The notes: generated by a model from the sequence alone, not told the origin. Counted from the stretch's first letter, positions 1-9,436 are shown. The stretch: 64,000 nt of DNA from Glaciimonas sp. CA11.2 (GCF_034314045.1 NZ_JAVIWL010000001.1:2232001-2296000), one strand, 5' to 3'. Numbers and translations: made by a program.

Positions 1-2
1 AT

Positions 3-107
3 CAAGTGACTGAACCAGCGTTAAAGTTGCTGGAAACGCGCGTAGTGCCTCAGATTGCGCAAACGTTATCGATACCCGAGTTACCGAATGGCACAGAGGC
101 CGCATAA
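3..107 (+). CDS. C-terminal end of an unidentified protein (5' truncated by window edge)
   Basis: An open frame runs from the left edge for 34 codons and ends with TAA at 105-107. The residues (ending in PNGTEAA) are coding-like, but the piece is too short to assign. It lies on the same strand as erpA, about 145 bp upstream. In related genomes several different genes precede erpA, so I do not name it. Confidence 0.4.
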   Translation, partial: QVTEPALKLLETRVVPQIAQTLSIPELPNGTEAA

Positions 108-191
108 AAAATGTGACTTAGCGTATAAGTAGATTCGGGTATGCGTAAAGAGTAGTGTAAATAACGGGCTTTAGTGGTGGCGATGCGACAA

Positions 192-221
192 TCTGCATGA
201 TTGCTGCTAAAAGTCTATAAT
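192..221 (+). promoter_or_regulatory. Putative erpA promoter
   Basis: A perfect -10 hexamer TATAAT lies at 216-221, with only a poor -35 match (around 192-198). It would start transcription about 25 nt before the erpA ATG at 253. It also explains why the in-frame ATG at 220 cannot be the start codon: it lies inside the -10 box. Confidence 0.45.
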
Positions 222-252
222 GACGTATTGTATGTTCCCGCAGGAGCTAGAA

Positions 253-612
253 ATGAATGCTGTCGCTGAAATCCAAGACGTTGTATCCCCGATTCTTTTT
301 TCTGATAGTGCGGCCTCGAAAGTGGCGCAACTAATCGAGGAAGAGGGCAATCCAGATTTAAAATTGCGCGTTTTTGTGCAAGGTGGTGGTTGCTCCGGCT
401 TCCAATATGGTTTCACATTTGATGAAATCGTCAATGAAGATGACACTACCATGAGCAAGAACGGCGTCCAGTTATTGATTGACTCCATGAGTTATCAATA
501 TTTGGTTGGTGCTGAAATTGACTACAAAGACGATCTTGAAGGCGCGCAATTCGTCATCAAAAATCCAAATGCGACCACTACTTGCGGTTGCGGATCGTCC
601 TTTTCAGCTTAG
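253..612 (+). CDS. erpA: Iron-sulfur cluster insertion protein ErpA
   Basis: A-type carrier that receives Fe-S clusters and delivers them to apoproteins, for example of the isoprenoid and respiratory pathways. The 119-residue product has the HesB/IscA fold signature: [11 protein letters not shown] in the first half and the paired cysteines CGCGSSF at the C-terminus, giving the three cluster-binding cysteines of the family. I chose ATG 253 because it has a good ribosome binding site (AGGAG, 7 nt away); an upstream in-frame ATG at 220 falls in the probable -10 box. It is monocistronic and converges on anmK, with a shared terminator between. Confidence 0.95.
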   Translation: MNAVAEIQDVVSPILFSDSAASKVAQLIEEEGNPDLKLRVFVQGGGCSGFQYGFTFDEIVNEDDTTMSKNGVQLLIDSMSYQYLVGAEIDYKDDLEGAQFVIKNPNATTTCGCGSSFSA

Positions 613-703
613 TTTTAGTGTTGAATTGTGTGGAAAACGGCTACATGAAAATGTCTGGCTGATTGATCGCGCAATTTGCAATCATTTTGGTCGTCAAGAA
701 ATC

Positions 704-738
704 AAAAGACACTTAAGTTATTAACTTAAGTGTCTTTT
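704..738. terminator. Bidirectional terminator between erpA and anmK
   Basis: A perfect 17-bp inverted repeat (704-720 with 722-738) has an A tract on the left and a T tract on the right, so it can act as a Rho-independent terminator on both strands. It sits between the convergent ends of erpA and anmK. Confidence 0.85.
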
Positions 739-780
739 TGTATGTGCCCCAGTCACTCTACAGTTGGTGTTTGGAGTACG

Positions 781-1944
781 TTATCCCGCTGGATACAGTG
801 CTCCCAAAATACGTGGTCCGACCGCACCAGTCACAGCGGGGAGATTTCCAGGTAGTCGCAGATCAAAACGTTGGGCTAACCAAGCGAACGCTAACGCTTC
901 CACGTGATTCGGTGCAATACCGAGCGCTTCCGTCGATTCTACCTGGACCACTAAACCACGTTTTCCCAGTGCGCGGCCTAACATCTGCATGAGATAAGGG
1001 TTATAGGCACCGCCTCCGCAAACGACGACCAACTTGACGTCGGGGGCGTGTAATGCAATTGCGTCGGCGATAGTTGAGGCGGTTAGAGCGGCCAGCGTAG
1101 CCTGTACATCCGCAGGTGAAAACTGTGGGAATAGCGATAGTTTTGCTGCTAACCAAGCTTCATGAAACAGGTCGCGGCCGGTACTTTTCGGTGGCGGCAG
1201 AGCAAAGTAAGGCTCGTCAAGACAGGCTTTTAAGAGTAACGGGATCACAGTGCCGCCAGCCGCCCACGCGCCATTTTCATCGTAATCCTTGCCTTGGTTC
1301 AGCTTTACCCATAGATCCATTAATACGTTGCCAGGGCCGGTGTCGAAGCCGATATCGAGAGCGTTTCCTCCCTCCTTGGTTTGTTGGCGCAGGATGCTGA
1401 TATTCGCCACGCCACCAATGTTGACAACCACGCGGGTTTCCACAGGATTGGCAAACACGGCTTGGTGGAAGGCTGGCACCAAAGGCGCGCCTTGACCGCC
1501 AGCGGCAATATCGCGGCTACGAAAATCAGCAATCACGTCGATTCCGGTAAGTTCGGCCAATAGTGAGGGATTGTTGGTTTGGCGGGTAAAGCCCAACTCT
1601 GGTCGATGGCGGATAGTTTGACCGTGCACACCAATAGCACGCACTTGATCGGCGCGCAGACCAGCATCGATCAATAGGCGCTCCACGCAGGCCGCGCAGT
1701 GTGTTGCTAACGTATTGGCGACCAGCGATTCACGCTCAATTTCATTGTCGCCAGCTTGTTGCAACGTCATTAACTCCCTGCGTAACGCCGCAGAAAAAGG
1801 CACATAGGCTGACGCCAGCGTTGTTGCCCGATGTTGGTTGACGACATCGTTCGGGAATGACGCCATGACACCGTCGATGCCATCCAGGCTAGTGCCCGAC
1901 ATCAGACCAATGAATAAAGTGGTATTCGCGTTGTGCGTAGTCAT
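781..1944 (-). CDS. anmK: Anhydro-N-acetylmuramic acid kinase
   Basis: Phosphorylates and opens 1,6-anhydro-MurNAc to MurNAc-6-phosphate during peptidoglycan recycling in the cytoplasm. The 387-residue length is normal. The N-terminal [14 protein letters not shown] block and the [12 protein letters not shown] block are the ATP-binding and substrate signatures of the family. No other start is possible: the frame closes with a stop eight codons upstream and contains no other ATG, GTG or TTG. The start codon abuts the T tract of a terminator-like hairpin and has no clear ribosome binding site, which is unusual. It lies downstream of, and in line with, an M23 peptidase gene, so a joint cell-wall turnover role is plausible. 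Confidence 0.95.
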   Translation of the reverse strand: MTTHNANTTLFIGLMSGTSLDGIDGVMASFPNDVVNQHRATTLASAYVPFSAALRRELMTLQQAGDNEIERESLVANTLATHCAACVERLLIDAGLRADQVRAIGVHGQTIRHRPELGFTRQTNNPSLLAELTGIDVIADFRSRDIAAGGQGAPLVPAFHQAVFANPVETRVVVNIGGVANISILRQQTKEGGNALDIGFDTGPGNVLMDLWVKLNQGKDYDENGAWAAGGTVIPLLLKACLDEPYFALPPPKSTGRDLFHEAWLAAKLSLFPQFSPADVQATLAALTASTIADAIALHAPDVKLVVVCGGGAYNPYLMQMLGRALGKRGLVVQVESTEALGIAPNHVEALAFAWLAQRFDLRLPGNLPAVTGAVGPRILGALYPAG

Positions 1945-2003
1945 AAAAAACCCGTTGTTGGATCACCTGATTTTACAAGGACTGATCCATCAACGGGCTT
2001 TTT
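1945..2003 (-). terminator. Terminator-like hairpin between the M23 gene and anmK
   Basis: A 15-bp stem with one mismatch (CCCGTTGTTGGATCA against TGATCCATCAACGGG) is followed on the minus strand by six T residues at 1950-1945. The very next base is the A of the anmK ATG (1944). It can terminate the peptidase transcript, and when formed it would also mask the anmK translation start region. Confidence 0.7.
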
Positions 2004-2038
2004 GAGTTGCCGGAAGGCTTAATAAACTATTGCAACCG

Positions 2039-3418
2039 TCAGGATTTAGCCGCTATTGGGGCAATTTTATTGAGTGCGGTCTTCGTATCTGGCTGTAGCA
2101 GGTCGAAGCGATGTGACATATCGTTTGCTACAGCGCGAAAACGTTGAAGCTTCGGACCAGCGAGCGCTTGCATCGTTGGCGCAACGACGGTCATCGGATC
2201 AAGTGGTTTATCGGCGACACGGTATTCGTAATGCAAATGTGGTCCGGTAGCCCATCCAGTCATACCAACAAAGCCGACGACGTCGCCTTGACTGATTTTG
2301 CTGCCACGGCGGAAACCTGTTGCGAAGCGGCTCATGTGCGCATAAACGGTGGAAATATTGCCAGCATGTTTAAGGATTACCACATTACCGTAGCCATTTT
2401 GCACACCGACGAAATCAACTACGCCATCACTTGCTGCATGGATAGGCGTTCCGGTTGGGGCCGCAAAATCGACGCCGCTATGCATTTTCCAGCCACCCAA
2501 AATCGGGTGCGTACGCATGGAAAATCCTGAAGAAATACGAGTGAACGCCAATGGAGATTTTAAAAATGCTTGCTTCAGTGACGAGCCGTCAAAGCCATAA
2601 TAGCCACCGCCTTGCGTGCTCTTGGCATCGTCAAACCAGACTGCCTGAAAAGTTTTCCCGCCGTTGACGAATTCGCCTGCGAGTATGCGGCCAGCACGCA
2701 CAAACTGGCCGTTTTGCCAAAAAGTCTCGTAGGCAACGTTAAACCGATCACCACGCTTCAGGTCGGACGAAAAATTAATGTTGGTGCCGAACATATCGAT
2801 GATCTGGGCCGAAACCGTATCGGGAATTTCTGCATCATCGGTCGCTGCAAATAGTGATGAGCGGATGACGCCAGAATGCATTTCAATGCGTTTTTCTAAG
2901 TTGGAGGTTTCTTCTGTGGCACTAAATTTGTCACCGTTGCGCGTTACTATCAGATTTTTAGGCGCATCTCCGTCTGTACGGGTAGCGCGCATCCACTGTA
3001 AATCGCCTTCAGTATCGGTTTGAGCCTGTACCATGCTGCCCGGCTTGAGGCGTAACATGTTGCGAGCGATAGCATCGGATTTAATAAAATTTGCAGCGGC
3101 GGCGTCGTTAATGCCAAGTCGGGTCATCAGAGCGGCTAATGTATCGCCCGCACGCATTTTATCTTCGGCGACGTAGAGGTGATCCTGGGATTCTAGCGCA
3201 GTGACTTGCTGCTGTAGACTTGGCAGCTTGAGTTCTTCTGCGATGGCTCTGACGTGAATATCAGAACTCTCTGGCGTGATCGGTGATACTCCAGCAGCGC
3301 CGAAGGCGCAGACGACGAGAAACAAGGCGGAAGCCGAAACAATGCGGGTTTTACGTGATGAACCAGTCAACAGCTTTAAGCTGGGACGAATGTTCATGAA
3401 TTTATCTTTAAAGGACAT
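2039..3418 (-). CDS. M23 family peptidoglycan endopeptidase, membrane anchored (MepM-like)
   Basis: Predicted murein DD-endopeptidase that cuts peptide cross-links in the periplasm. The 459-residue protein has a cytoplasmic N-terminus and one membrane segment (about residues 26-44), then a LysM/OapA-like central region, then a C-terminal M23 domain. The metal and catalytic residues are visible as HSGVDFAAP, the YAHMS strand and GPHLHYEYR. Gene order with anmK and tyrS is usual in Burkholderiales. It ends at a hairpin that touches anmK. Its partner cannot be told from sequence, and the exact cleavage specificity is inferred from the family only. Confidence 0.88.
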   Translation of the reverse strand: MSFKDKFMNIRPSLKLLTGSSRKTRIVSASALFLVVCAFGAAGVSPITPESSDIHVRAIAEELKLPSLQQQVTALESQDHLYVAEDKMRAGDTLAALMTRLGINDAAAANFIKSDAIARNMLRLKPGSMVQAQTDTEGDLQWMRATRTDGDAPKNLIVTRNGDKFSATEETSNLEKRIEMHSGVIRSSLFAATDDAEIPDTVSAQIIDMFGTNINFSSDLKRGDRFNVAYETFWQNGQFVRAGRILAGEFVNGGKTFQAVWFDDAKSTQGGGYYGFDGSSLKQAFLKSPLAFTRISSGFSMRTHPILGGWKMHSGVDFAAPTGTPIHAASDGVVDFVGVQNGYGNVVILKHAGNISTVYAHMSRFATGFRRGSKISQGDVVGFVGMTGWATGPHLHYEYRVADKPLDPMTVVAPTMQALAGPKLQRFRAVANDMSHRFDLLQPDTKTALNKIAPIAAKS

Positions 3419-3749
3419 GGAGCTATACGTTAAAATTTGCCGTTTGTACCGATTCTCGTTAATGTTCTTGTGTTGACAGACACTATGGCAGGGGTTTTAG
3501 GGAATCGAGGATTATATCAGATCACAATTTGCCAGTAATAAAAATGTCAAATAATTAACTTTTCGAGTTCTTTCAGGTATTACATGGACCTTTTATCCGA
3601 CGTGAGCGCCGTTGTGAGCGTCAACTTCGTATTCGCTTTGTTTGAGCTTTGTTATTACGCTTTGTAATTGAGTTTCGTCGCTGAACTTTGCCGTCCAGCT
3701 TAATGCACTAAATTTTAGAACTTACTAGGCTACACACAAGAAATAAACT
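3419..3749. other. Divergent intergenic region between the M23 gene and tyrS
   Basis: This 331-bp stretch must hold the promoters of both divergent genes. A TTGACA hexamer occurs at 3473-3478 but has no convincing -10 partner at the right distance. No T-box or other leader structure for tyrS was recognised. No coding frame here looks real. Confidence 0.5.
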
Positions 3750-5021
3750 ATGTCTTTATCCCCAAATACCACGCCTGCGTTGTCTGCGAACGCAGCACCC
3801 GAAAACAAAACACTGATCCTTTCCGATAAGGTACAGGAAGCATTGGCTATCGCCAAACGCGGTACGGAGGAGCTGCTGATTGAAGCGGATTTTGCACGCA
3901 AATTGCAGCGCTCGGAGCAAACGGGTAAGCCTCTTCGGATTAAACTCGGACTCGATCCCACCGCGCCGGATTTACATCTTGGTCACACCGTCGTTCTCAA
4001 CAAGATGCGTCAGTTGCAGGATCTGGGTCATCAGGTCATCTTCCTGATTGGTGATTTTACCTCGATGATCGGTGACCCATCAGGGCGCAACATCACGCGT
4101 CCGCCATTGACACGTGAACAGATCGAAGAAAACGCCAAGAGTTATTTTGCCCAGGCCAGCCTGGTGCTGGACGGAGAGCGCACCGAAATTCGCTACAACT
4201 CGGAGTGGTCCGATAAGTTGGGCGCGCGCGGCATGATTCAGTTATCGGCCAAATACACAGTCGCCCGGATTCTGGAGCGAGAAGACTTTACCAAACGCTA
4301 TAAGGCTGGTACGCCGATTTCTGTGCACGAGCTGCTTTACCCTTTGATGCAAGGTTACGACTCTGTTGCGTTGGAATCCGATCTCGAATTAGGTGGCACT
4401 GACCAAAAATTCAATCTGCTGGTCGGGCGCGAACTGCAAAAAGATTATGGACAAGAGCCGCAATGTATTCTCACCATGCCGCTGTTGGAAGGCTTGGATG
4501 GCATCGAAAAAATGTCGAAATCCAAGGGAAATTACATCGGTATTACAGAACCCGGCAACACCATGTTCGCAAAAATCATGAGTATTTCGGATGTCATGAT
4601 GTGGCGTTATTATGAGTTGCTGTCGTTTAAATCGCTGGCCGATATCGCGGGATATAAGGCGCAAGTTGCTGGCGGTCAGAATCCGCGTGATATCAAGGTC
4701 GCACTGGCCCAGGAAATCGTAGCCCGTTTTCACAGCCAGCAAGCGGCAGAAGACGCGCTTGCCGATTTCAACAATCGGGCCAAAGGGGGAATTCCAGACG
4801 ATATCCCGGAAGTCAGCATTAGTGGCGCACCGATGGGTATTGGCCAGTTACTCAAGCAAGCCAATTTGTGTCCATCCAGTTCTGAAGCTTTACGCATGGT
4901 GGAGCAAGGCGGGGTGCGGATTGATGGCGTGGTGATTAGTGATAAAGCATTGAAAGTTGATGCCGGTACACTCGTAGTTCAGGTGGGAAAGCGTAAATTT
5001 GCACGTGTCACTTTGCGCTAA
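3750..5021 (+). CDS. tyrS: Tyrosine--tRNA ligase
   Basis: Class I aminoacyl-tRNA synthetase that charges tRNA-Tyr. The HIGH-like motif appears as HLGH (residues 76-79) and the second signature as KMSKS (about 254-258). A C-terminal S4-like RNA-binding domain follows ([14 protein letters not shown] region). At 423 residues it is a little longer at the N-terminus than E. coli TyrS, with a low-complexity stretch before the catalytic domain, as is common in Burkholderiales. It is followed at 73 bp by dtd, which removes D-tyrosine from the same tRNA, so the pairing makes sense. Confidence 0.96.
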   Translation: MSLSPNTTPALSANAAPENKTLILSDKVQEALAIAKRGTEELLIEADFARKLQRSEQTGKPLRIKLGLDPTAPDLHLGHTVVLNKMRQLQDLGHQVIFLIGDFTSMIGDPSGRNITRPPLTREQIEENAKSYFAQASLVLDGERTEIRYNSEWSDKLGARGMIQLSAKYTVARILEREDFTKRYKAGTPISVHELLYPLMQGYDSVALESDLELGGTDQKFNLLVGRELQKDYGQEPQCILTMPLLEGLDGIEKMSKSKGNYIGITEPGNTMFAKIMSISDVMMWRYYELLSFKSLADIAGYKAQVAGGQNPRDIKVALAQEIVARFHSQQAAEDALADFNNRAKGGIPDDIPEVSISGAPMGIGQLLKQANLCPSSSEALRMVEQGGVRIDGVVISDKALKVDAGTLVVQVGKRKFARVTLR

Positions 5022-5094
5022 GTCCGATCCTTACACAGCGTTGTAAAGCGAGCGTTTTACAACCTGATTAATTTTTAATGCAAGGCGGCTTAAT

Positions 5095-5556
5095 TTGATC
5101 GGACTCATTCAGCGCGTAAGTGATGCCAGCGTGGTGGTCGATTCAGTGACTATCGGAAGGATTGATGTCGGACTCATGGTGCTGGTGTGCGCTGAGCGAG
5201 GCGATACGGAAAAACAGGCCGATGCGTTACTGACAAAAATACTCGGTTATCGCGTATTTTCCGATGCTGCTGGCAAGATGAATCGCAGCGTCATTGACGT
5301 TGCCGGTGGATTGTTGTTAGTGCCGCAATTCACCTTGGCTGCGGATACTAACTCGGGAACGCGCCCATCCTTTACACCCGCCGCAACGCCGGATGACGGT
5401 CGGCGCTTGTTCAGTTATTTCGTGACCCAAGCCGCGACCAGGCATGCGGACGTTGCGACAGGTTTATTCGGTGCCGATATGAAAGTGACGCTGACGAATG
5501 ATGGCCCTGTGACGTTTTGGCTGCAAATTAAGCCGCCGACGGTGACGGTTGCTTGA
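5095..5556 (+). CDS. dtd: D-aminoacyl-tRNA deacylase
   Basis: Homodimeric editing enzyme that hydrolyses D-Tyr-tRNA and other D-aminoacyl-tRNAs, and also Gly-tRNA-Ala. The 153-residue product aligns end to end with E. coli Dtd from memory: [13 protein letters not shown] at the start and the cross-subunit motif GPVTF near the end. The family SQFTL motif reads PQFTL here, so the serine is replaced by proline. The start is TTG (5095), preceded by AAGGCGG; no ATG or GTG fits. A short hairpin (5040-5063) lies between tyrS and dtd but has no T tract, so co-transcription with tyrS is likely. Confidence 0.93.
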   Translation: MIGLIQRVSDASVVVDSVTIGRIDVGLMVLVCAERGDTEKQADALLTKILGYRVFSDAAGKMNRSVIDVAGGLLLVPQFTLAADTNSGTRPSFTPAATPDDGRRLFSYFVTQAATRHADVATGLFGADMKVTLTNDGPVTFWLQIKPPTVTVA

Positions 5557-5679
5557 TTTTCTGCGACTGATCGAACGTGTTGTGAGCAAAAGGTAATAAA
5601 TTGGAGAGCGTGTTTCAGGTTTTTTTTGCATGATATTCAGAAGCACTATTCCACGTAGTACGGATTCCAACAGGCGCGC

Positions 5680-6339
5680 ATGCAGACCACAGAAATTTTA
5701 TTGATTCGCCACGGCGAAACAGACTGGAATAAAGACAAGCGGCTACAAGGGCACCTCGATATTGCGCTTAATGCGGAAGGTCAGCGCCAAGCGCAAGCAC
5801 TTAGCGCTTGTTTGGCTGAGTTGACGTTGGATGCTGTTTTTTCGAGTGACTTGCAGCGCGCTCGCGACACTGCTCAACCGTTGGCAGCACAGCATGGATT
5901 GACGCTGGACGTTCATGCTGACCTAAGGGAACGTTGTTATGGCGTGATGGAGGGATTGCGACGTCCTGAAATTGCAGAGCGCTACCCGGAGGCTTTTAAT
6001 GCATTGAATACACGGGAATTGGATGTGCGTTATCCGCCCGGTGTCAATGTGGCTGAGACGCTAAACGAGTTTTCGGAGCGCGCAATGGGTGCAATGCAAC
6101 GGATACTTGGCAACACCAGCCACCGTAGGATTGCTATCGTCAGCCACGGAGGATTTCTCGATTGTATTTATCGCCATATTGAGAATAGGACGATGAGAGA
6201 GATGCGAAAGTTCGATATTTTGAATGCCAGTATCAATCGCCTTGTATGGACCGGCGCGCAACTAAAACTGGTCGACTGGGGCGATGTCAGCCATTTAAGG
6301 TATTTGAATAACATTGCTCTGGATGAGATAGATCGTTAA
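5680..6339 (+). CDS. Histidine phosphatase family protein (phosphoglycerate mutase-like)
   Basis: Member of the RHG phosphatase superfamily, which transfers or hydrolyses phosphate through a phosphohistidine. The catalytic motif RHGE is at residues 10-13 and the second histidine in VSHGG near residue 155. The 219-residue size fits broad-specificity phosphatases (GpmB, PhoE and CobC-like). The gene follows dtd in many related genomes. The substrate cannot be read from sequence; with no cobalamin genes nearby an alpha-ribazole phosphatase role is not supported. Confidence 0.88.
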   Translation: MQTTEILLIRHGETDWNKDKRLQGHLDIALNAEGQRQAQALSACLAELTLDAVFSSDLQRARDTAQPLAAQHGLTLDVHADLRERCYGVMEGLRRPEIAERYPEAFNALNTRELDVRYPPGVNVAETLNEFSERAMGAMQRILGNTSHRRIAIVSHGGFLDCIYRHIENRTMREMRKFDILNASINRLVWTGAQLKLVDWGDVSHLRYLNNIALDEIDR

Positions 6340-6528
6340 GTCATTGATCGCCAAACAATCGGTTCGTTGTTCCGCATGATGAAATGTAAATGTGACGTTC
6401 TTTCGGTTGTTCCTGACAAGCATCTCAATGCGTAAGTTGGTTAGTACGCACGGTAATATCCGCCAATTAGACCAATTGTTTGTGCTAATCTTCTCGAGTG
6501 GGATCACCATAAAACATTCGGGGCTAGC

Positions 6529-7821
6529 ATGAAATTCAGTTTGTTTTCCTCCTGTGCGCAACGCGCAGCTGCTGTGCTCCGCGCATCTGGACTTAGTCCG
6601 CCCGGCGCACCGCTCGTGGCGGCGGATGACAGCCTGTTGCAGCCGTCAAATGTTGCCTTACTTGATACAGAGCGCCGCAATGCAGAGCGTCTCTCTACAG
6701 AGCGTCTCTCTACAGAGCGTCTCCATACCGAGCGTCAAAAATTAAATGGCGTGCTGCATCAATTATTGCGCGAGTCCGCTCAAGGAAGCGGGGATCGCAA
6801 AAGTTTGCAGCGCGTTTGTGAAGTGATTTTATCGGCAACAAAAAAATTGCGTCTGGTGTGGATTGGGTTTTGTCCCGACGATGCCGCGGCGATGATTGTG
6901 CCGGTCGCGTTCACGGGGCCGTCTATGGCCGAATCTTCTACATGGGCTTTGCCCAAAGATAGTTTCGATTTTATTGCCCCTTACACCCAGGTTGTTGATT
7001 GGCACGCCGCGCAAGAGTCTGAATTTCACGCATTATTTTCGCCTTGGCAGCACAATCAACAGTACTGTTCGGTGACTAATGCTTTAGCGATTCCTTTGCG
7101 CGCAGAAAAGTCCAAAATGCGTGGCATGATTGTGTTTTATGCCGATGATTCTTGCTATTTTAATGATATTGGAATGGCTTCATTTCAGGGCCTTGCACAT
7201 ATTTGTGAAGTGATCTGGAAGCAATCTCATCTCACCTTTCTGCTTACTCAACATGCGCGTCTGGATCGCTTGACCGGATTATTGAACCGGCAAAGAATCG
7301 CGCGTGCGTTTGAGCGCAATGCCGCCCTCAGCGCCAAGGTCAATTCGACCCAAGCTTTATCAATCATATACTGCTGTTTACATGATTTTAACAAGCTTAG
7401 TGCTTTGTACGGATGGGTCGCCGCCGACAATATGCTGGCTTCTTTTGCCAAGGCGACGCTGTCCCAGATGCGGGAGAAAGATCAGGGAGGCCGATGGGGT
7501 AGTACCGAATTTTTGTACGTATTGCCCGGCGCAGATGCTGCGTTGGCGGAAGATTTGATGATGGCGTTTATTACCTATTTCAAGGAGTCGCCAGTCGTCG
7601 CAGATAATTGGTCGATTCGCATGGGGTTTTCGGTCGGCGCGGCGACTTACGGGATTGACGGTACTGGATTAGATGAGTTGTTGCAGCATGCGAGCCAAAA
7701 TATGCGCAATTCGGCGACACCAACTGTGGCTTATGACAGTCCAGCATATAAAGATGTCGTGCGATGGCGCACTGCTGCGTCTGTACTCAATACGTCTTCT
7801 GAGTCTGGTCCGTCAGAATGA
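6529..7821 (+). CDS. GAF plus degenerate GGDEF domain protein with intact I-site
   Basis: The 430-residue protein has no membrane segment. Its N-terminus contains a short charged repeat (TERLS units, residues about 52-69), then a GAF-like domain (about 75-235) and a C-terminal GGDEF domain starting at LDRLTGLLNR (residue 245). The signature GGDEF reads GSTEF (324-328), and the metal-binding DxD and ND positions are replaced (CLH and SA in the CCLHDFNKLSALYG stretch), so cyclase activity is unlikely. The inhibitory-site motif RxxD is kept as REKD (315-318), exactly five residues before GSTEF. This pattern, seen in receptors such as PelD, suggests c-di-GMP binding rather than synthesis. Partner and signal are unknown. 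Confidence 0.85.
   Translation: MKFSLFSSCAQRAAAVLRASGLSPPGAPLVAADDSLLQPSNVALLDTERRNAERLSTERLSTERLHTERQKLNGVLHQLLRESAQGSGDRKSLQRVCEVILSATKKLRLVWIGFCPDDAAAMIVPVAFTGPSMAESSTWALPKDSFDFIAPYTQVVDWHAAQESEFHALFSPWQHNQQYCSVTNALAIPLRAEKSKMRGMIVFYADDSCYFNDIGMASFQGLAHICEVIWKQSHLTFLLTQHARLDRLTGLLNRQRIARAFERNAALSAKVNSTQALSIIYCCLHDFNKLSALYGWVAADNMLASFAKATLSQMREKDQGGRWGSTEFLYVLPGADAALAEDLMMAFITYFKESPVVADNWSIRMGFSVGAATYGIDGTGLDELLQHASQNMRNSATPTVAYDSPAYKDVVRWRTAASVLNTSSESGPSE
6682..6735 (+). repeat. 15-bp tandem repeat inside the GGDEF-protein gene
   Basis: Three to four copies of a 15-bp unit (6682-6696, 6697-6711, 6712-6726, and the start of a fourth at 6727) encode the pentapeptide series ERLST/ERLST/ERLHT/ERQ. 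The unit length is a multiple of three, so copy-number change would keep the frame. It probably forms a short helical linker. Confidence 0.85.
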
Positions 7822-7966
7822 TGCCTGATGGAATGAATTACCACAATAATTGAAATAATCAGGTTTGCAGGGAGGACGACCATCACAATTTAGCGCGATT
7901 ATTCTCATTCGCGATAAAATATGGTCTTTCTACGTTTAACGCTCATCTTGCGCGACCTACATTGCC

Positions 7967-8980
7967 GTGAATATTGGCCCGTACCTGCTCCGTAATAATA
8001 TCTTTGTAGCACCGATGGCGGGTGTTACAGATCGCCCTTTTCGACAACTTTGCAAAGAGTTAGGGGCGGGCTATGCAGTTTCCGAGATGGCAGCATCTAA
8101 TCCGCGCCTATGGAAGACTGAAAAAACCTCACGCCGCATCAATCACGATGGTGAGATGGCACCTCGGGCAGTTCAGATTGCCGGTGCTGACCCGGTCATG
8201 ATGGCGGAGTGCGCCAAATACAACGTTGATCACGGCGCTCAGGTGATTGATATCAATATGGGCTGCCCGGTCAAAAAAGTGTGCAACAGCTGGTGTGGGT
8301 CGGCTTTATTGCAAGATGAAAAATTGGTGGTGCGTATTTTGGAGGCGGTAGTGGCAGCGGTTGATGTGCCCGTGACATTAAAGTTTCGCACCGGCTGGGA
8401 TCGTCTTAATAAGAACGCCCTGAATATCGCGCGCCTGGCTGAAGAGAGTGGAATCGCCATGTTAACGTTGCATGGAAGAACCCGGGCCGATGCGTATCGC
8501 GGCGATGCCGAGTACGTCACTATCGCGGCTGTGAAGGCTGCGGTGTCGATTCCAGTGGTCGCAAATGGTGACATTACGACCCCTGAGAAGGCACGTCAGG
8601 TATTGGAAATGACCAAGGCTGATGCCATTATGATTGGTCGCGCCGCGCAAGGGCGACCATGGATATTTCGGGAGATTGACCATTATTTGCGGACGGGAAC
8701 GTATTTGCCAGCGCCGTTGGTTAGCGAGGTCCAGCAGTTAATGGCCGAACATTTACGGGCGCATTATAGTTTTTATGGCACGTATTTAGGTGTCCGGACT
8801 GCGCGCAAACACATCGGTTGGTACGTTCGTGATCTGGCGGGTGGCGAAGAGTTTCGTCAGCGTATGAATTTGCTGGAAGATTGCGAGCAACAGCTTGCTG
8901 CGGTAAATAGCTTTTTTGAAATGCAGTTTGCGCATGGCGAGCGGTTACAATACGGTGTAGTAGCGCAGATGGCTGCTTGA
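7967..8980 (+). CDS. dusB: tRNA-dihydrouridine synthase B
   Basis: FMN- and NADPH-dependent enzyme that reduces uridine to dihydrouridine in the tRNA D-loop. The TIM-barrel N-terminus begins with APMAGVTDRPFR. The catalytic cysteine is in DINMGCPVKKV, and the FMN phosphate site is in ADAIMIGRAAQGRPW. At 337 residues it matches DusB. The start is GTG at 7967 with no evident ribosome binding site; the next in-frame ATG (8014) would remove the first barrel strand. It is followed by fis, as in E. coli, but here with a 222-bp gap that could hold a separate fis promoter. Confidence 0.93.
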   Translation: MNIGPYLLRNNIFVAPMAGVTDRPFRQLCKELGAGYAVSEMAASNPRLWKTEKTSRRINHDGEMAPRAVQIAGADPVMMAECAKYNVDHGAQVIDINMGCPVKKVCNSWCGSALLQDEKLVVRILEAVVAAVDVPVTLKFRTGWDRLNKNALNIARLAEESGIAMLTLHGRTRADAYRGDAEYVTIAAVKAAVSIPVVANGDITTPEKARQVLEMTKADAIMIGRAAQGRPWIFREIDHYLRTGTYLPAPLVSEVQQLMAEHLRAHYSFYGTYLGVRTARKHIGWYVRDLAGGEEFRQRMNLLEDCEQQLAAVNSFFEMQFAHGERLQYGVVAQMAA

Positions 8981-9202
8981 AAAAAAGTGCTTGGATCAGC
9001 GTGACCATTGAGTAAAAGACTATGCGAACATCGTCAGTATTGTGAAAAATGCGGCCTGGATAAGATAAAAACACCACAAAAATACGACAAAAATATCGAT
9101 TAAAGCAAGCCGAAACCGAGATTGAAGCCAAGTTCGGATCGTGCTGGCTATGTGTTTTAGTCAAGTTAATAACCTCTAAGAATTAAAACAGCAAAGCGAA
9201 GA

Positions 9203-9436
9203 ATGAGCAAAGAAAGTATTCAGGACGTTGTCAAGAAAAGCCTTGAGAAGTATTTTAAGGATTTGGGCGAGCAACCGCCGACCAATGTATATGACATGGT
9301 GATTTCCACCGTCGAAAAACCGGTGCTGGAAGCCGTCATTGCGCGCGCCGAGGGAAACCAGTCGCACGCGGCTGAGATGCTGGGAATTAATCGCAATACA
9401 TTGCGTAAGAAACTACAGCAGCACGGTTTATTGTAA
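9203..9436 (+). CDS. fis: DNA-binding protein Fis
   Basis: Nucleoid-associated dimeric factor that bends DNA and controls rRNA, recombination and growth-phase genes. The 77-residue protein is the short betaproteobacterial form. The C-terminal helix-turn-helix is clear (NQSHAAEMLGINRNTLRKKL). The N-terminal arm is reduced relative to E. coli Fis (98 residues). The purine-rich AAAGCGAAGA before ATG 9203 can serve as a weak ribosome binding site. Position after dusB supports the call. Confidence 0.95.
   Translation: MSKESIQDVVKKSLEKYFKDLGEQPPTNVYDMVISTVEKPVLEAVIARAEGNQSHAAEMLGINRNTLRKKLQQHGLL

Noticed and set aside
220..252. Longer erpA reading frame starting at ATG 220
   Set aside because: That ATG lies in the probable -10 box, and ATG 253 has a strong ribosome binding site and matches family length.
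5040..5063. Hairpin GTTGTAAA/TTTACAAC between tyrS and dtd as a terminator
   Set aside because: No T tract follows directly, and dtd has no separate promoter in view, so read-through is more likely.
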